From positions 496,001-560,000 of the forward strand of contig MU867062.1 of the NCBI GenBank assembly GCA_033725935.1: a DNA stretch of 64,000 nt, read 5' to 3'. Of this stretch, positions 23,683 to 33,872 are shown piece by piece. The DNA comes from Cladorrhinum sp. PSN259 (lineage: Eukaryota > Ascomycota > Sordariomycetes > Sordariales > Podosporaceae). The notes beneath the pieces are model-generated. The model worked only from the letters and a program-made list of their open reading frames with translations. It ran no database searches and was not told where the DNA came from. Both the position numbers and the translations under genes were made by a program. Position 1 is the first letter of the stretch. Each line of letters starts with the position of its first letter.

Positions 23683-25513
23683 AATGTAAGGGATGGGAGT
23701 TTGTTTGAATTGTTATCTCAGTTTTGGTTGGGTTGGATGGGTTGGCAGTATCTTTATTTTGGGTATCGGAGTTTTATTGTGATTAAAGTAGGATAAGAGT
23801 TTGATGTTTGGTCTTACTTTGGTCGTTTCTTTTGTTTAAGACGACTTGTTTTCTTATGCTTCACAGATTCTGTATTCAAGACGGTCATCGACTCAGTGTG
23901 GTGAAAGCGGCTAGGAACGCATGGAAAACGATTCAGCGGGATTGGGGCCATCACATCAGCGTTTTGTGTATTTGTGCATCTTTGGCGACGAGTCAAGCGT
24001 ACTTACTGCTGTCATTTGGTCTATAGAACTAGAAAGTATACCAAGAAATGTTTTTATCTTTATATGTAATATTCTCTTACATTCTCTTCTCGATATGAGT
24101 AACTTATTGAGACTGAGTATGTCTACTTGATTAGAATGGTCAAGTTTATCATCAAGTGCAGAATGCCATTAAGTAGCCTTTATGACAGTGTCAGTACTGT
24201 GGCAGGGAATTGTAGTCCTGCGACCCAAATTCCATGCTCGACTGGAGAATGCCCCCAGGCGCTGACAGATAATTTCTCTCCCTCAGAGCAAGCACCTCGA
24301 GGGTTAACTAGTGTACATACTGTACCCCTTTCACCAAAATGGCAGGCCTCCTCTCCCCGCACACCTTCTTTCCTTCCTTCCTTCTCCCAGCCCACCATGC
24401 CGACGACGACGGGAGCCTCTAGATATTACATCCCACAAGAACCTTCGAACAGCCCCCAGACTTGAAGAAAAGAGATTTAAAAAAAAAATGGGAAATAACC
24501 CGGTGGTCTGGAGGTGACAACGCTGACCTCCCCTTCCCTTCCCTCATACCGGTGAATGAAGTCCCCCCACCCCGGTTCGGATCCTCCCTCGGACGACTCA
24601 CGGAGTAAACGCACCGAATGCGTTTCGCACCCGGGCCCCTACACCTTCGCGGTGGCTGCCGGGCGATCTTTTTATTTTTTCTTGTTCTGTTCCACATGTA
24701 TCACTGGGCGACTTCTTTTTACCCTCTTTTCATCTCCTCGTAACAGATAGGGTTGCTGTGTACTTGTGTCATGTTGATATGCGAACGGTTATAGTTCCTG
24801 TATGCATTGAGAAGCAGGGATAGGTACAGAGTTGCGAGAAACACATCACGGCCGTTTGGTCAAGAGCTTTGTTTTAAAATGTTTATTTTACAGTACTGGT
24901 ATTACCATCTACATACGCTAGCGGGCCTCTCTGAGCCCGTGATTTGATTGATTCTATTCCGATTTCCTCTCCCACTTTCCTTTTCAAATCGTTCATCGCA
25001 TACCGTTTTGTAAAGCATTTTTCCAGCTCTGCCCACATATCATTTGAGCAGCCATGGAACTCTAGTAGTCTAGGTATCATCAAGCTTGTTCCCGTCGAGT
25101 TCCTCTTTTGGTCCTCCATATAGACAAGCCCTCTCCCCGATATTGCTCCCAGCATGCCAGTTCCACTGATTCCGTCTCTACTCAATCTTCATCCATGTGC
25201 TCTTCTGAACGCAGTCTAGAATCATTCGTATCAACACCCGTTGCCAATATACAACGGATCAGCGACGTGTATCCCACTACCTTCTTTGCTCCTTATCCCT
25301 ATATTCCTTCTCACCTAAAGCAGACCCAAGTTGGCGTTCTTCTGAAACTATTAGCCTTGCCTCCATTCAACGCGGATCAGAATGTCTACGGACGCTTCTG
25401 ACTCCCTCAGAAGCAGGGGGTTCTCTGTCCCTCATTATGCCAAGCTACTCCGCACGCGAAAAAGAAACAGGGTGACTCCTTCTGCCACAAATATACGGGC
25501 CATGCTGTTGGTT
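23683..25513. other. ZRT3 / PFS2 convergent intergenic region
   Basis: No gene is supported in 1.8 kb. Open frames around 24127-24465 (+) and 24883-25185 (-) have no motifs, and the latter overlaps another frame of similar length on the opposite strand. This is probably 3' UTR sequence. Confidence 0.4.
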
Positions 25514-27958
25514 CTAACGGGGCCTAGTATACTGGCCCTTGCTTTGCTCCATACGCAGGCTCTCCTCTTGACTCGGCAAAGGGGCCCGCCTTCTGACGTT
25601 AGCACCACTGCTATCGCCAGCACCTTGATCACCGCCAGAATTCTTCACAGCCTGAGCAGCAGCCTGAGCCAAGTTGAAGCCAGCTGGCAAAGGGAAGTTG
25701 GGCGGAGGCGGGATCAACCCAGGTGGTAACATGCCGGGAGGTGGGGGAGGGATCTGAGCACCCGGAGCGCCAGGTGGAGGAATTTGGAATCCCGCCTTCT
25801 TTATCATCTCTGCAATGGCTGTAAGATCGGGAGGGTTCTTTAAGTCCATGCCAGGGATGGGGGGAGGCGGGAGACCACCAGGCAGACCAGGGATAGGGAA
25901 GGGCAGCGGAGGAGCTGCACCCATACCAGGAATGACCCCAGGCGGAGGAGGTGGGATGAGACCAGGTGGGAATTGCGATTGTCCTTGTTGCAAAGGCAGG
26001 CCAGGAATGCCGGGGAAACCGGGAATGCCCGCGCCACCTTGCTGCCTCAGAGGCATCTTTTGATCGACCAGACCATTCTCCTCGTCTTCAAGCTCCTGCT
26101 CTTCTTCCTGCTGGCGCTGATGACGGTTTCCACGGCGGTCCCAGGTTCCCTGTGCCTCGGCCGCTGCTTCACCAATATGATAGCGGTCATTGAAGACAGT
26201 ATCAACTTCACCAGGACGGGAGCGAGTCCAGAAACGCGTAATACGATCATTCGAACCGGATGCCAGAATGTGACCAAGAGGATGCCAGTCAAGGGACCAA
26301 ATGGCAAAGTCGTGGGCGAATGGAATCTTGTGGCATGGATAAATGCTTTGTGGTGGGGCCGTAGTTGGGTCAGGACTGTCGTAAGGCGACTTGGAGATTG
26401 CCTGGCCCTCTGGGGTATTGTGCTCATCGAGGATGTAGTGGAAGAGTGAGCCGTCGGCGCCACCAGTGCTGAGGAGGCTGGAGTGGATCGGGTGCCACGT
26501 CAGGGTCGAGATATCCTTTTCATGACCCTTCAGCAGCAACGCATCCCTCATCATTCGCAGGTCAAAGACCCGCGCTGTCTGGTCTCGGGCTGAAGTGGCC
26601 AGACAGTTGCCCAGGGTTCTCTCGAACAACGTCTTGGTGATTGTATTTTTGTGGCCGTGCAGAGTGGTAAGGCACCGGCCATTTCTCGGATCCCACAGCT
26701 TGACCAGATGGTCCTTCGAGCCAGAAACGATCAAGCCCTTGGTGGGATGCCAGTCGCAGCTCTTGGCATCCCAACCGTGACCTTGGAGTGTCGTCTCAGC
26801 TTGGGCACTGGCAAAGTCAAAGATCTTGAGCGTCGAATCGTCCGATGCCGTCACGAACTTGACATCGGTGGGAGCGAACGAAATATCTCTGACGGGATCT
26901 GTGTGTCCGCGAATGTTTTCGACATTGTTGAAGTTTGTTTGCCAGTACTTGATGGTGCCATCGTGGTCGGCGGAAACAAGCCAATCATCACTGTGGGAGT
27001 ATGCGAGGGCACGGATGGCAGAATCGTGGGCCTGCATGATGGTCTCAAAGTTGAAGCCAGTGCCGTTCCAGAGAGTAAACTCTCCACTACTGCTAGCTGT
27101 CAACAGTCTTCGGCCATCTGGAGTCCATTTGACGACATTGATAGGATGCTTGATCTTATTAAGCGATGAATGGAGATGCTTGGTAGGAACCGTCTCAGCA
27201 GGGTATGCAGGTCTCGCTGCGGGAGGGAGCATCTATGATGTGTTAGTATCAGAGTGTTCTCTGAAGAGTCTAAAATGCTTACATGGATCATATAGCTGAT
27301 GCTGGGTCTCTCGAGTTCGCCGAGATAGGAGCCCTCGTAATGAGGCTTGCGATGGCGCATCCAGTTGACCATCGTGGAACCATAATCAGTGACAGGACCT
27401 TTCTTGGGCATTAGCTCTCCGCTTTCATTGATAGCTTGTTTGGTGGGCCTCTGCCCGTTGCTTGTATTGAGGTAGGACTTGGGCGAAGGCATCTTGAGAG
27501 TTTGAAAATGCGATGAGGGGAAGGTGTGGGAGAAGTGATGCCGCTTCTTAGGAGATGCTCGCGATACGAAAGTGAATCGCAAGCTGGAGGAACAAAGCCG
27601 TAAGTTGGGAGTTCAAGTTGGCTTGCCGCATAAGCAGGTTGTAAGTCGCAAGTTACAAATCGCAAGATACAACCAAGATGAAGGTTCTCAACAATCTCGC
27701 ACGCCTTGTTGCCATGCTGATTCCCCACGTCAAGCGGGGGCCGCTCTCGGTGCGCGGGGGTACGCGTGGAGAAAACATTGAAGGTATCGAGAGCATTGGT
27801 CGGATTACTTCTCCCTTACCATTCCCTCATCGAGCACTGTAATATGGATTGTGGAACATGTACTTACGGCGACCTCTTGGTCTCGGAAGGGGGGCACCAT
27901 CATGGCCTCCACCACCGCCGTAGCCTTTGTCGGCGTGGTCTCGAGCCTCGTACGACAT
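25514..27958 (-). CDS. PFS2: Cleavage/polyadenylation factor subunit Pfs2 (WDR33 homologue)
   Basis: Exons complement(27868..27958), complement(27283..27398) and complement(25514..27232) give 641 residues. Introns are 469 nt (27399-27867) and 50 nt. The N-terminus has RGRRPVTDYGSTMVNW across the first junction. Seven WD40 repeats follow, including HDSAIRALAYSH, SWDAKSC-type and LWDPRNGRCLTTLHGHK blocks. The C-terminal ~200 residues are Pro/Gly-rich (PPPGxxP repeats). Pfs2 scaffolds the poly(A) polymerase module of CPF in the nucleus; WDR33 contacts the AAUAAA signal. The first exon is short but well supported (MSYEARDHADKGYGGG). The long first intron contains an alternative in-frame ATG at 27492 that would give a different N-terminus of nearly equal length. 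Confidence 0.93.
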
Positions 27959-29197
27959 GGCGAATCTGATTCTGAGTGATGGATTTATAGCTTGCAGTCA
28001 ATGGATTATCGAAGAGTCGAAGAAGGTAATTTACTTGCAACTTGTAAGTCGAAGTTGTAAGTATAATATCCCAGCACCAAGCGTGGCATAGGGTCGGTCG
28101 CCAATGCTATTCGCTGGAATGAGCTGACTCATGCAGGTAATTATAAAGCGTCGGCCTCGATAGAATGATGATTTTTTGTCGTCGAGATTTTTGGGAAGTT
28201 TGAGTTTAAGATTTCAAGATGTAATTCATAACCTTGCTGGCCCTTTGTCGCGTATTGGGTGGTCGCGGGTGAACGAAGGACCCACCGCGATATGGCTCGT
28301 GCGGTACAGTCTTTCTCCAGTCTTTAAACTGTGCTATGTACGGTGTAGTGAGAGCTTCGAGTTCTGGAAGCGCGACCCTTGGCTGGATCTTTTCAGAACC
28401 AGGAAAAACACCGGGCCGTTGACTGGAGTGACACACGGCTGCCAGTGCAACTTTGGGATCCACAGGCCCACTGCTTGCATATGCCAAGAGACGCCATCCC
28501 TGCTCCACCGTTGTGATGAAGCTGCAAGATTTCACATGTGCCAATTGAAAGCAAGAATTCGGAAGAGGGCCTGCATGCTGCAGACCAGAGTTTGACACTT
28601 TCAATTAATGTATGTGAGCGTGTTGACAGATAAGAATGCAGATGTTATTAGTATCATGCTCCCGTCAATATGATAAGTGGACACTGGGGAATTTGACCTT
28701 TTCAGCATAGCTCTGAGCTCCTGTTGCAGTCAAATACAAAGCTGCAGACGCCGGCTCGTGTGGGAATGAATTAGAGATCGGATAGCATCCCAGACGGCTA
28801 GCTTCCCTGCCCCTGATTCCTGCGGCCCGGGCACTTACACGTAACAAGCGTCGATATCACGTATTCTTTTTCTTTATTATCACTTTCGCTTCGCCCTTCC
28901 TCGGGACAGTCGTAGCATCATACCGAGGAACCTCTTTTCTACTACTACTTTACCATTGAGTGGCGCACCCTCCTCGTCTCGGCATCCCCAGATACCCCTG
29001 GCCAAGCGCGAGAGCTGTGAGATTTCAGGAAGACTGTCGCCACCACCACCACTGCCCATAGCCATTGGAATTATTTGTTTCCTTTTGTCTCCCTCTCTCT
29101 GTCTCTCTCAGTTGTTTCAGGTCTTACTTTGAGCTCGCCTTTCACTCAACATTACCCGCTCTTACTCGAGGCGTGGGCCACCACTGCTTTGCCAACA
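27959..29197. other. Divergent PFS2 / DGAT1 intergenic region
   Basis: No gene is called. A 132-codon open frame at 28206-28604 (-) is the longest, without recognisable motifs. GTAAGTCG(C)AAGTT-type motifs near 28046 echo one inside the PFS2 first intron (27651). The DGAT1 leader (29080-29120) is a CT-rich tract. Confidence 0.4.
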
Positions 29198-30994
29198 ATG
29201 AGCACAGCAACCACAACGGGCACCAGCCTGAGTGACCCCGCGAATGGCGTCACAGCACCAGTCACTCGACGCACAGCAGCGCCGTCCGACCTCACCGAGA
29301 CAAAACCAACCGAACTTGCAAATGGGTCTGCAGCAATTGACGCAGCTGAACGATTGAGAAGATCTTTCCGCAATAAATATCGCCATATCGAAGCTATCCA
29401 TTCCCAGACACGGCCGTCATGTCTCAGTCACGATACAACTGACACACCCAGCTTCCTCGGCTTCCGCAACCTCATGGTAATTGTTTTAGGTACATTGACC
29501 TACCAATCTCACGTCAATTGTAACCACCCAGAGTTTACTAACCTTCATGCTTCCCAAAGTTGTCGGAAATCTACGACTGGTTATTGAAAACATCCAAAAG
29601 GTTAGCCTATTCACCGTCCCACTATCTCACCCCAGCTACTCACAAAAATCCCTTTAGTACGGCGTCCTCATCTGCATCGGCTGCCACGACTTCCGCAAAA
29701 ATGACGTCCAACTCGGCCTGGCCCTCTTCTTCCTGATCCCCTGCCACCTCCTCCTCGCCTACATGATCGAGCTCGTCGCCGCATCCCAAGCCAGAGCCTC
29801 CCGGGCCCGGAGAGCCCGCACCAAACCAACCACCAATGGATCCACCAGCCCGACAGAAGACATGGCAAAGAAGTTCCAACGAACATGGAAGATGATCTGG
29901 GTCGCCCACGCAGTAAACGTCACCATCGCACTCGCATTCACCACATATGTAGTGTACTACCACATCCACCACCCACTCATCGGCACTCTCGCGGAGATCC
30001 ACGCCATCATCGTCTGGCTCAAGACAGCTTCGTACGCATTCACCAACCGCGATTTACGACACGCCTACCTCCACCCAGTCAAGGGTGAACTCGGCGCCCT
30101 CCCAGAGATATACAAGGAATGCCCATACCCGGAGAACATCACCTTCTCCAACCTAACCTACTTCTGGTGCGCACCAACATTAGTATACCAGCCAGCCTAC
30201 CCACGCACCGAGAAGATTCGCTGGGTATTCGTCTTTAAGCGCCTCGGAGAAGTGATCTGCCTCTCGGTGTTCATCTGGTTCTGTTCAGCACAGTACGCTA
30301 CACCCGTACTTCGCAACTCGCTCGATAAGATTGCCTCCTTGGACGTCCCTTCCATCATCGAACGACTACTCAAACTGTCAACAATCTCCCTCGTCATATG
30401 GTTAGCTGGATTCTTTGCGCTTTTCCAATCTTTCTTGAACGCCCTTGCCGAAGTCACGAGGTTCGGAGACAGAAGCTTCTACGATGACTGGTGGAATTCT
30501 GAGGGGTTGGGCCAGTACTGGCGGATGTGGAATAAGCCAGTTTATCAATTTTTCAGACGGCATGTTTACAGCCCGATGAGATCGAGGGGTTACACCCACA
30601 AGACGGCGAGCTTTGCCGTGTTTTTGATGTCTGCGATTTTGCACGAGATATTGGTTGGTGTGCCTACGCATAATCTCATTGGTACGTTTGTCCTTCCCCC
30701 TTTCTCTTTTCCCTCCACGCACAAGGTTGGATATTAACGATGGTTGTACTGTACGTAGGTGTCGCATTCCTGGGCATGTTCCTCCAGCTCCCGCTAATCC
30801 AAATAACCCAACCCCTCGAAAAACGAAAGAGCTCGTCAGGGAAGTTGCTGGGAAATACCATTTTCTGGGTTTCCTTTACAATTTTCGGCCAGCCGTTCGC
30901 GGCGCTCATGTACTTTTATGCCTGGCAGGCCAAGTATGGCAGCGTGAGCAAGGCGCTGTCGCAGAACCGACCTCCTACGTGTCCTGCTTTCTGA
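29198..30994 (+). CDS. DGAT1: Diacylglycerol O-acyltransferase 1 (MBOAT family)
   Basis: Exons 29198..29489, 29560..29600, 29658..30681 and 30759..30994 give 530 residues. The 41-nt microexon supplies VVGNLRLVIENIQK, which is needed for the conserved FRNLM...YGVLI block. The membrane domain has the DGAT1-type CPYPENITFSNLTYFW stretch and FYDDWWN (about 385-391). The active-site His lies in AILHEILVGVP (about His440), followed by FLGMFLQLPLI. The enzyme esterifies diacylglycerol with acyl-CoA in the ER to make triacylglycerol. The sequence resembles DGAT1 more than the sterol acyltransferases Are1/Are2, judged from the YPxNIT and YDDWWN contexts, but Are-type cannot be fully excluded. The start MSTATTTG is the first ATG in frame with a good CAACAATG context; one further in-frame ATG lies upstream in the leader. 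Confidence 0.9.
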
Positions 30995-31380
30995 AAGGAT
31001 CGGAAAGGAGAGGTATCGAGGATTATTAAAAGATTTCTTTCTTTTCTTTTTAGATACAAGTATATAAGCAAGCAAGGCTGTCTTCCAACACGGGAGACAA
31101 ACACAACAACAGTATAGCATTTAAATTTCACTTTTATCACTCAAAATTCGTTGGTGCGATGTGCTCAGTTACATGAAACAACAAGGTACAGCGAGCATTA
31201 TGACAAAAACTTGTCTTGTTTAACTGTTATACATACCAACCCAAATCTCATTCTATTTATCTCTTCTACTTATCCGTATATCTATGGTTCCCAGTTCCCC
31301 AAACATCTTCCCATATCCGCCAAAAGCCACTCTATCCAACAACCTCAGATTAAATACACACAGACTCTTGGTTTATTCCT
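30995..31380. other. Convergent DGAT1 / STE14 3' flanks
   Basis: 386 bp with no supported gene. Confidence 0.5.
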
Positions 31381-32220
31381 TTAAGGAACAAACGGAATCT
31401 TGGTCCCAACCCTTCTTCTATACTGAATATACTCACCATCAAAGAACCTAATCAGTGCCTCCTCCTCAACTCTAATCCTCCCACTAAAAAACTTCCACAA
31501 CACAGCCGAATATCCCATAAAACTAATCACATTCCCCATGGCCAACTGTGTGCCTAGCGCCCACCAAAAGAACCCAAAGTAACTTGGATGCCTAAAAACT
31601 GAGTAAATTCCCGTAGTAACCAACACGTGTCTTGCATTCTTCTGGTGCTGAACTAAGTGATTAAAGCTCTCTCCAGCTTGCACCATAGCCATTGTGCGTA
31701 CTACTTGTCCAGTGATCGTGAGAGCCACGCCGGCGAGGCAGACGAGAGTGCCGAGATGGAAGGGAACCCATCTAGCCCCAGGCCAGAGACTATTTGTCAC
31801 CAGACATTCGAAAATTGCGAACGAGTGCGCGATAGCGTAGCCGGGCCAGTTGGCTGTAAGGAGGAATGATCCGACTTCTGCTGCTCGCGTGTTGTACGCC
31901 GCTGTCGTCCAGAATTCTAGAAAGTGGAAGGTCGAGAGGGAGGCGATAAAGTATGGTAGGCGCCAGAGCGGGGAGGATGTATAGATGAGGATCGCGAGAG
32001 TCAGTCCGGCGCTGATTGTTAGGGCTATGCCGAGGCAGAAGGCGCGGATTGCGATGCCCGAGAGGGACTTAGAGTGGCCGGGGTAGAGAAGTCGTCCTGG
32101 ACTGGTTGAGGAGGAAGGGTTAGCATCTGAAGGTTTGGAGGCCGCCTTAGAGGACTGGCGATCTCCGACTGTTGGAGGTGTCGTTGAGTCACGACCCGTT
32201 GCCTTGGTGGGTTTCGACAT
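31381..32220 (-). CDS. STE14: Protein-S-isoprenylcysteine O-methyltransferase
   Basis: One exon encodes 279 residues. A Ser/Thr/Pro-rich N-terminus of ~45 residues precedes several membrane helices. The ICMT catalytic C-terminal domain has LVTTGIYSVFRHPSYFGFF (RHPSY SAM-binding motif). It continues with VISFMGYSAVLWKFF and the terminal IRVEEEALIRFFDGEYIQYRRRV block (EE..L..FG..Y..Y). The enzyme methylates the prenylated C-terminal Cys of CaaX proteins such as Ras and a-factor-type pheromones in the ER. The ATG at 32220 (MSKPTKAT) is preferred. Length is a little above yeast Ste14 (239) because of the N-terminal extension. Confidence 0.94.
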   Translation of the reverse strand: MSKPTKATGRDSTTPPTVGDRQSSKAASKPSDANPSSSTSPGRLLYPGHSKSLSGIAIRAFCLGIALTISAGLTLAILIYTSSPLWRLPYFIASLSTFHFLEFWTTAAYNTRAAEVGSFLLTANWPGYAIAHSFAIFECLVTNSLWPGARWVPFHLGTLVCLAGVALTITGQVVRTMAMVQAGESFNHLVQHQKNARHVLVTTGIYSVFRHPSYFGFFWWALGTQLAMGNVISFMGYSAVLWKFFSGRIRVEEEALIRFFDGEYIQYRRRVGTKIPFVP

Positions 32221-32962
32221 AGTGTGTATCACATTGGGATCGTCGAGGGGTTGATCGCGAAGTGTTTGGTCGGTTGGAAAGGAGGTGCAGGACTAGAGTG
32301 ATAAAGAGAAAGAAAACCACAACTTACATCTCATTTGACGACCATTGTCGCGACTGAGCATTGTATACGGGCGGTGGTCTATCCATGCTGAATGCGGTGC
32401 ATGCGGTGCCAGGGGGAAAGAAGAAAGCTGCGCCGAAGTCCTCATTCCCCAGACAAAGACTCTCAAAGGACGGGTTTTTCGATTGGGCGCTTTCTTGGTC
32501 TTAGGCCATTCCCAGTTTGATGTATCGCTAGATATTGTTGTCCCCGGAATTTTCAGGTCTCTCTTTGACAGCTAGGAAAAGGAGTGCAGGTCTAGTAACC
32601 TGTAAAGAATTGATTGATGGGAATTTGGGGACGCGCCGAACAGGCATCGTTGGTTTGGAGACGCCCCCACCATAACAGGGGTGCCTACCCCGTTATGACG
32701 CAATTACCGGGATATTGCTCTCTGTTGGAGGACCAAGAAGCTGTCGCTTGCTTCTGATTCCTCCACGAAATATCTAATTTCCATATTTCATCAGAACCCC
32801 ATGCTGGCAATATTCGAGTTCCAGAACACGATTCCAAGCGACTTGTGCTGTTCCTGGTGCAAGCGAAGGTGGGAAAAGCCATGCCAGAACAAAGAGCAGC
32901 CTTGGAAAGGCGCGCATCGGTCTGCAACCATTGTCTCGGAAACCAAGGAATCAAATATCGGG
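32221..32962. other. STE14 promoter / TMEM170-like 3' flank
   Basis: About 740 bp without a supported gene. It holds an interrupted palindrome at 32671-32697 (CATAAC-A-GGGGT / ACCCC-GTTATG, loop GCCT). The short open frames are shadows. Confidence 0.45.
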
Positions 32963-33526
32963 TTACAGACCTCCTTGTATCCTGAATGAAGATACAAGCA
33001 GAACCAAAACATTGACCCATCCCCAAACGAACGGAATCCAGGTCGACATGGTAAATCCACCAGCAAGGTAGCCAGCTCCGATCCTATTCATATCAGTCAG
33101 TATGCCATTAGAGTAAAGGTCCGCCATCCAAGGGGAACAGACATCAATCCAACGACAGTCCCGGCAATAACAGCCTCAAAGCCAGCAATCAGAAAGTATA
33201 TCAGAGGTACCAGCCAGAGATACTTCCAATGCGACCGCCTCTTTCCGACCTGCATCATTACAGCAACACCCACTGCACCAAGATGAAATATGCCATAGAG
33301 AATCAAGGTCCAGTATAATGTGAATTTCCAGATATCGTCCAGTTCGTAAAGGGCAACTTTGTTGTCCTGAGGCGGCCAGAAGAGCGATGGGAATGGGGGC
33401 TGGGTGTAGCCCTCTGGAGGCGGATCGCGTCGAACATGGCTGCTGTATAATCCGGAAAATGTCAGTCACCAAAATATGTCAATTGGCAAGAGCAGGGCCT
33501 GGGAGAACATACGAAATTCGTTCCAT
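32963..33526 (-). CDS. TMEM170-like integral membrane protein
   Basis: Exons complement(33513..33526), complement(33143..33442) and complement(32963..33083) give 144 residues. The start is MERISSHVRR. A conserved segment PPFPSLFWPP and DIWKFTLYWTLILYGIFH begins the first membrane helix. Then GKRRSHWKYLWLVPLIYFLIAG, and after the second junction MSTWIPFVWGWVNVLVLLVSSF and IQGGL at the end. This order matches the three-helix TMEM170 family; human TMEM170A is reported to shape ER sheets and the nuclear envelope. Intron 2 (33084-33142) has a CTGAC branch site and an AATAG acceptor. The 14-nt first exon is the least certain part. Confidence 0.8.
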
Positions 33527-33872
33527 GTCAATGGCCAACCCGCCAGATGTTGTGATGTCGTTTTTGTTGAAAGCTAGGAACGCGCGGAAGCACCCGCCGC
33601 CAGTGCTTATCCGAAAGGTTGAACAGCCCCTGCTCCAGCATCCAGGGGTCCTAGACGATGTGGTAATTTGAGCTTACTTGATGCATAACACCGGATAGAT
33701 GCATATAGTGCCCGGACCTCGGCTTCAGCTTCACAAGTGTCGCCGACACACTTCCACCCGTCAATCACCCTCTCGAGCGCGGATCTAATACAATATTCGA
33801 AGCTTTTCGCGCACATACTTTAGAAATCCATGATACCCCATAAATAAGCACGAACCGGCCAAATCCGCCGCA
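33527..33872. promoter_or_regulatory. Compact bidirectional promoter region, TMEM170-like / PEX8
   Basis: Only 346 bp separate the two divergent start codons. TAAATAAG at 33841-33848 lies just before the PEX8 ATG. No operator could be assigned. The call is positional. Confidence 0.4.

Noticed and set aside
28206..28604. 132-codon open frame on the minus strand
   Set aside because: No motif, no good start context and no splice partners. Length is plausible by chance in this composition.
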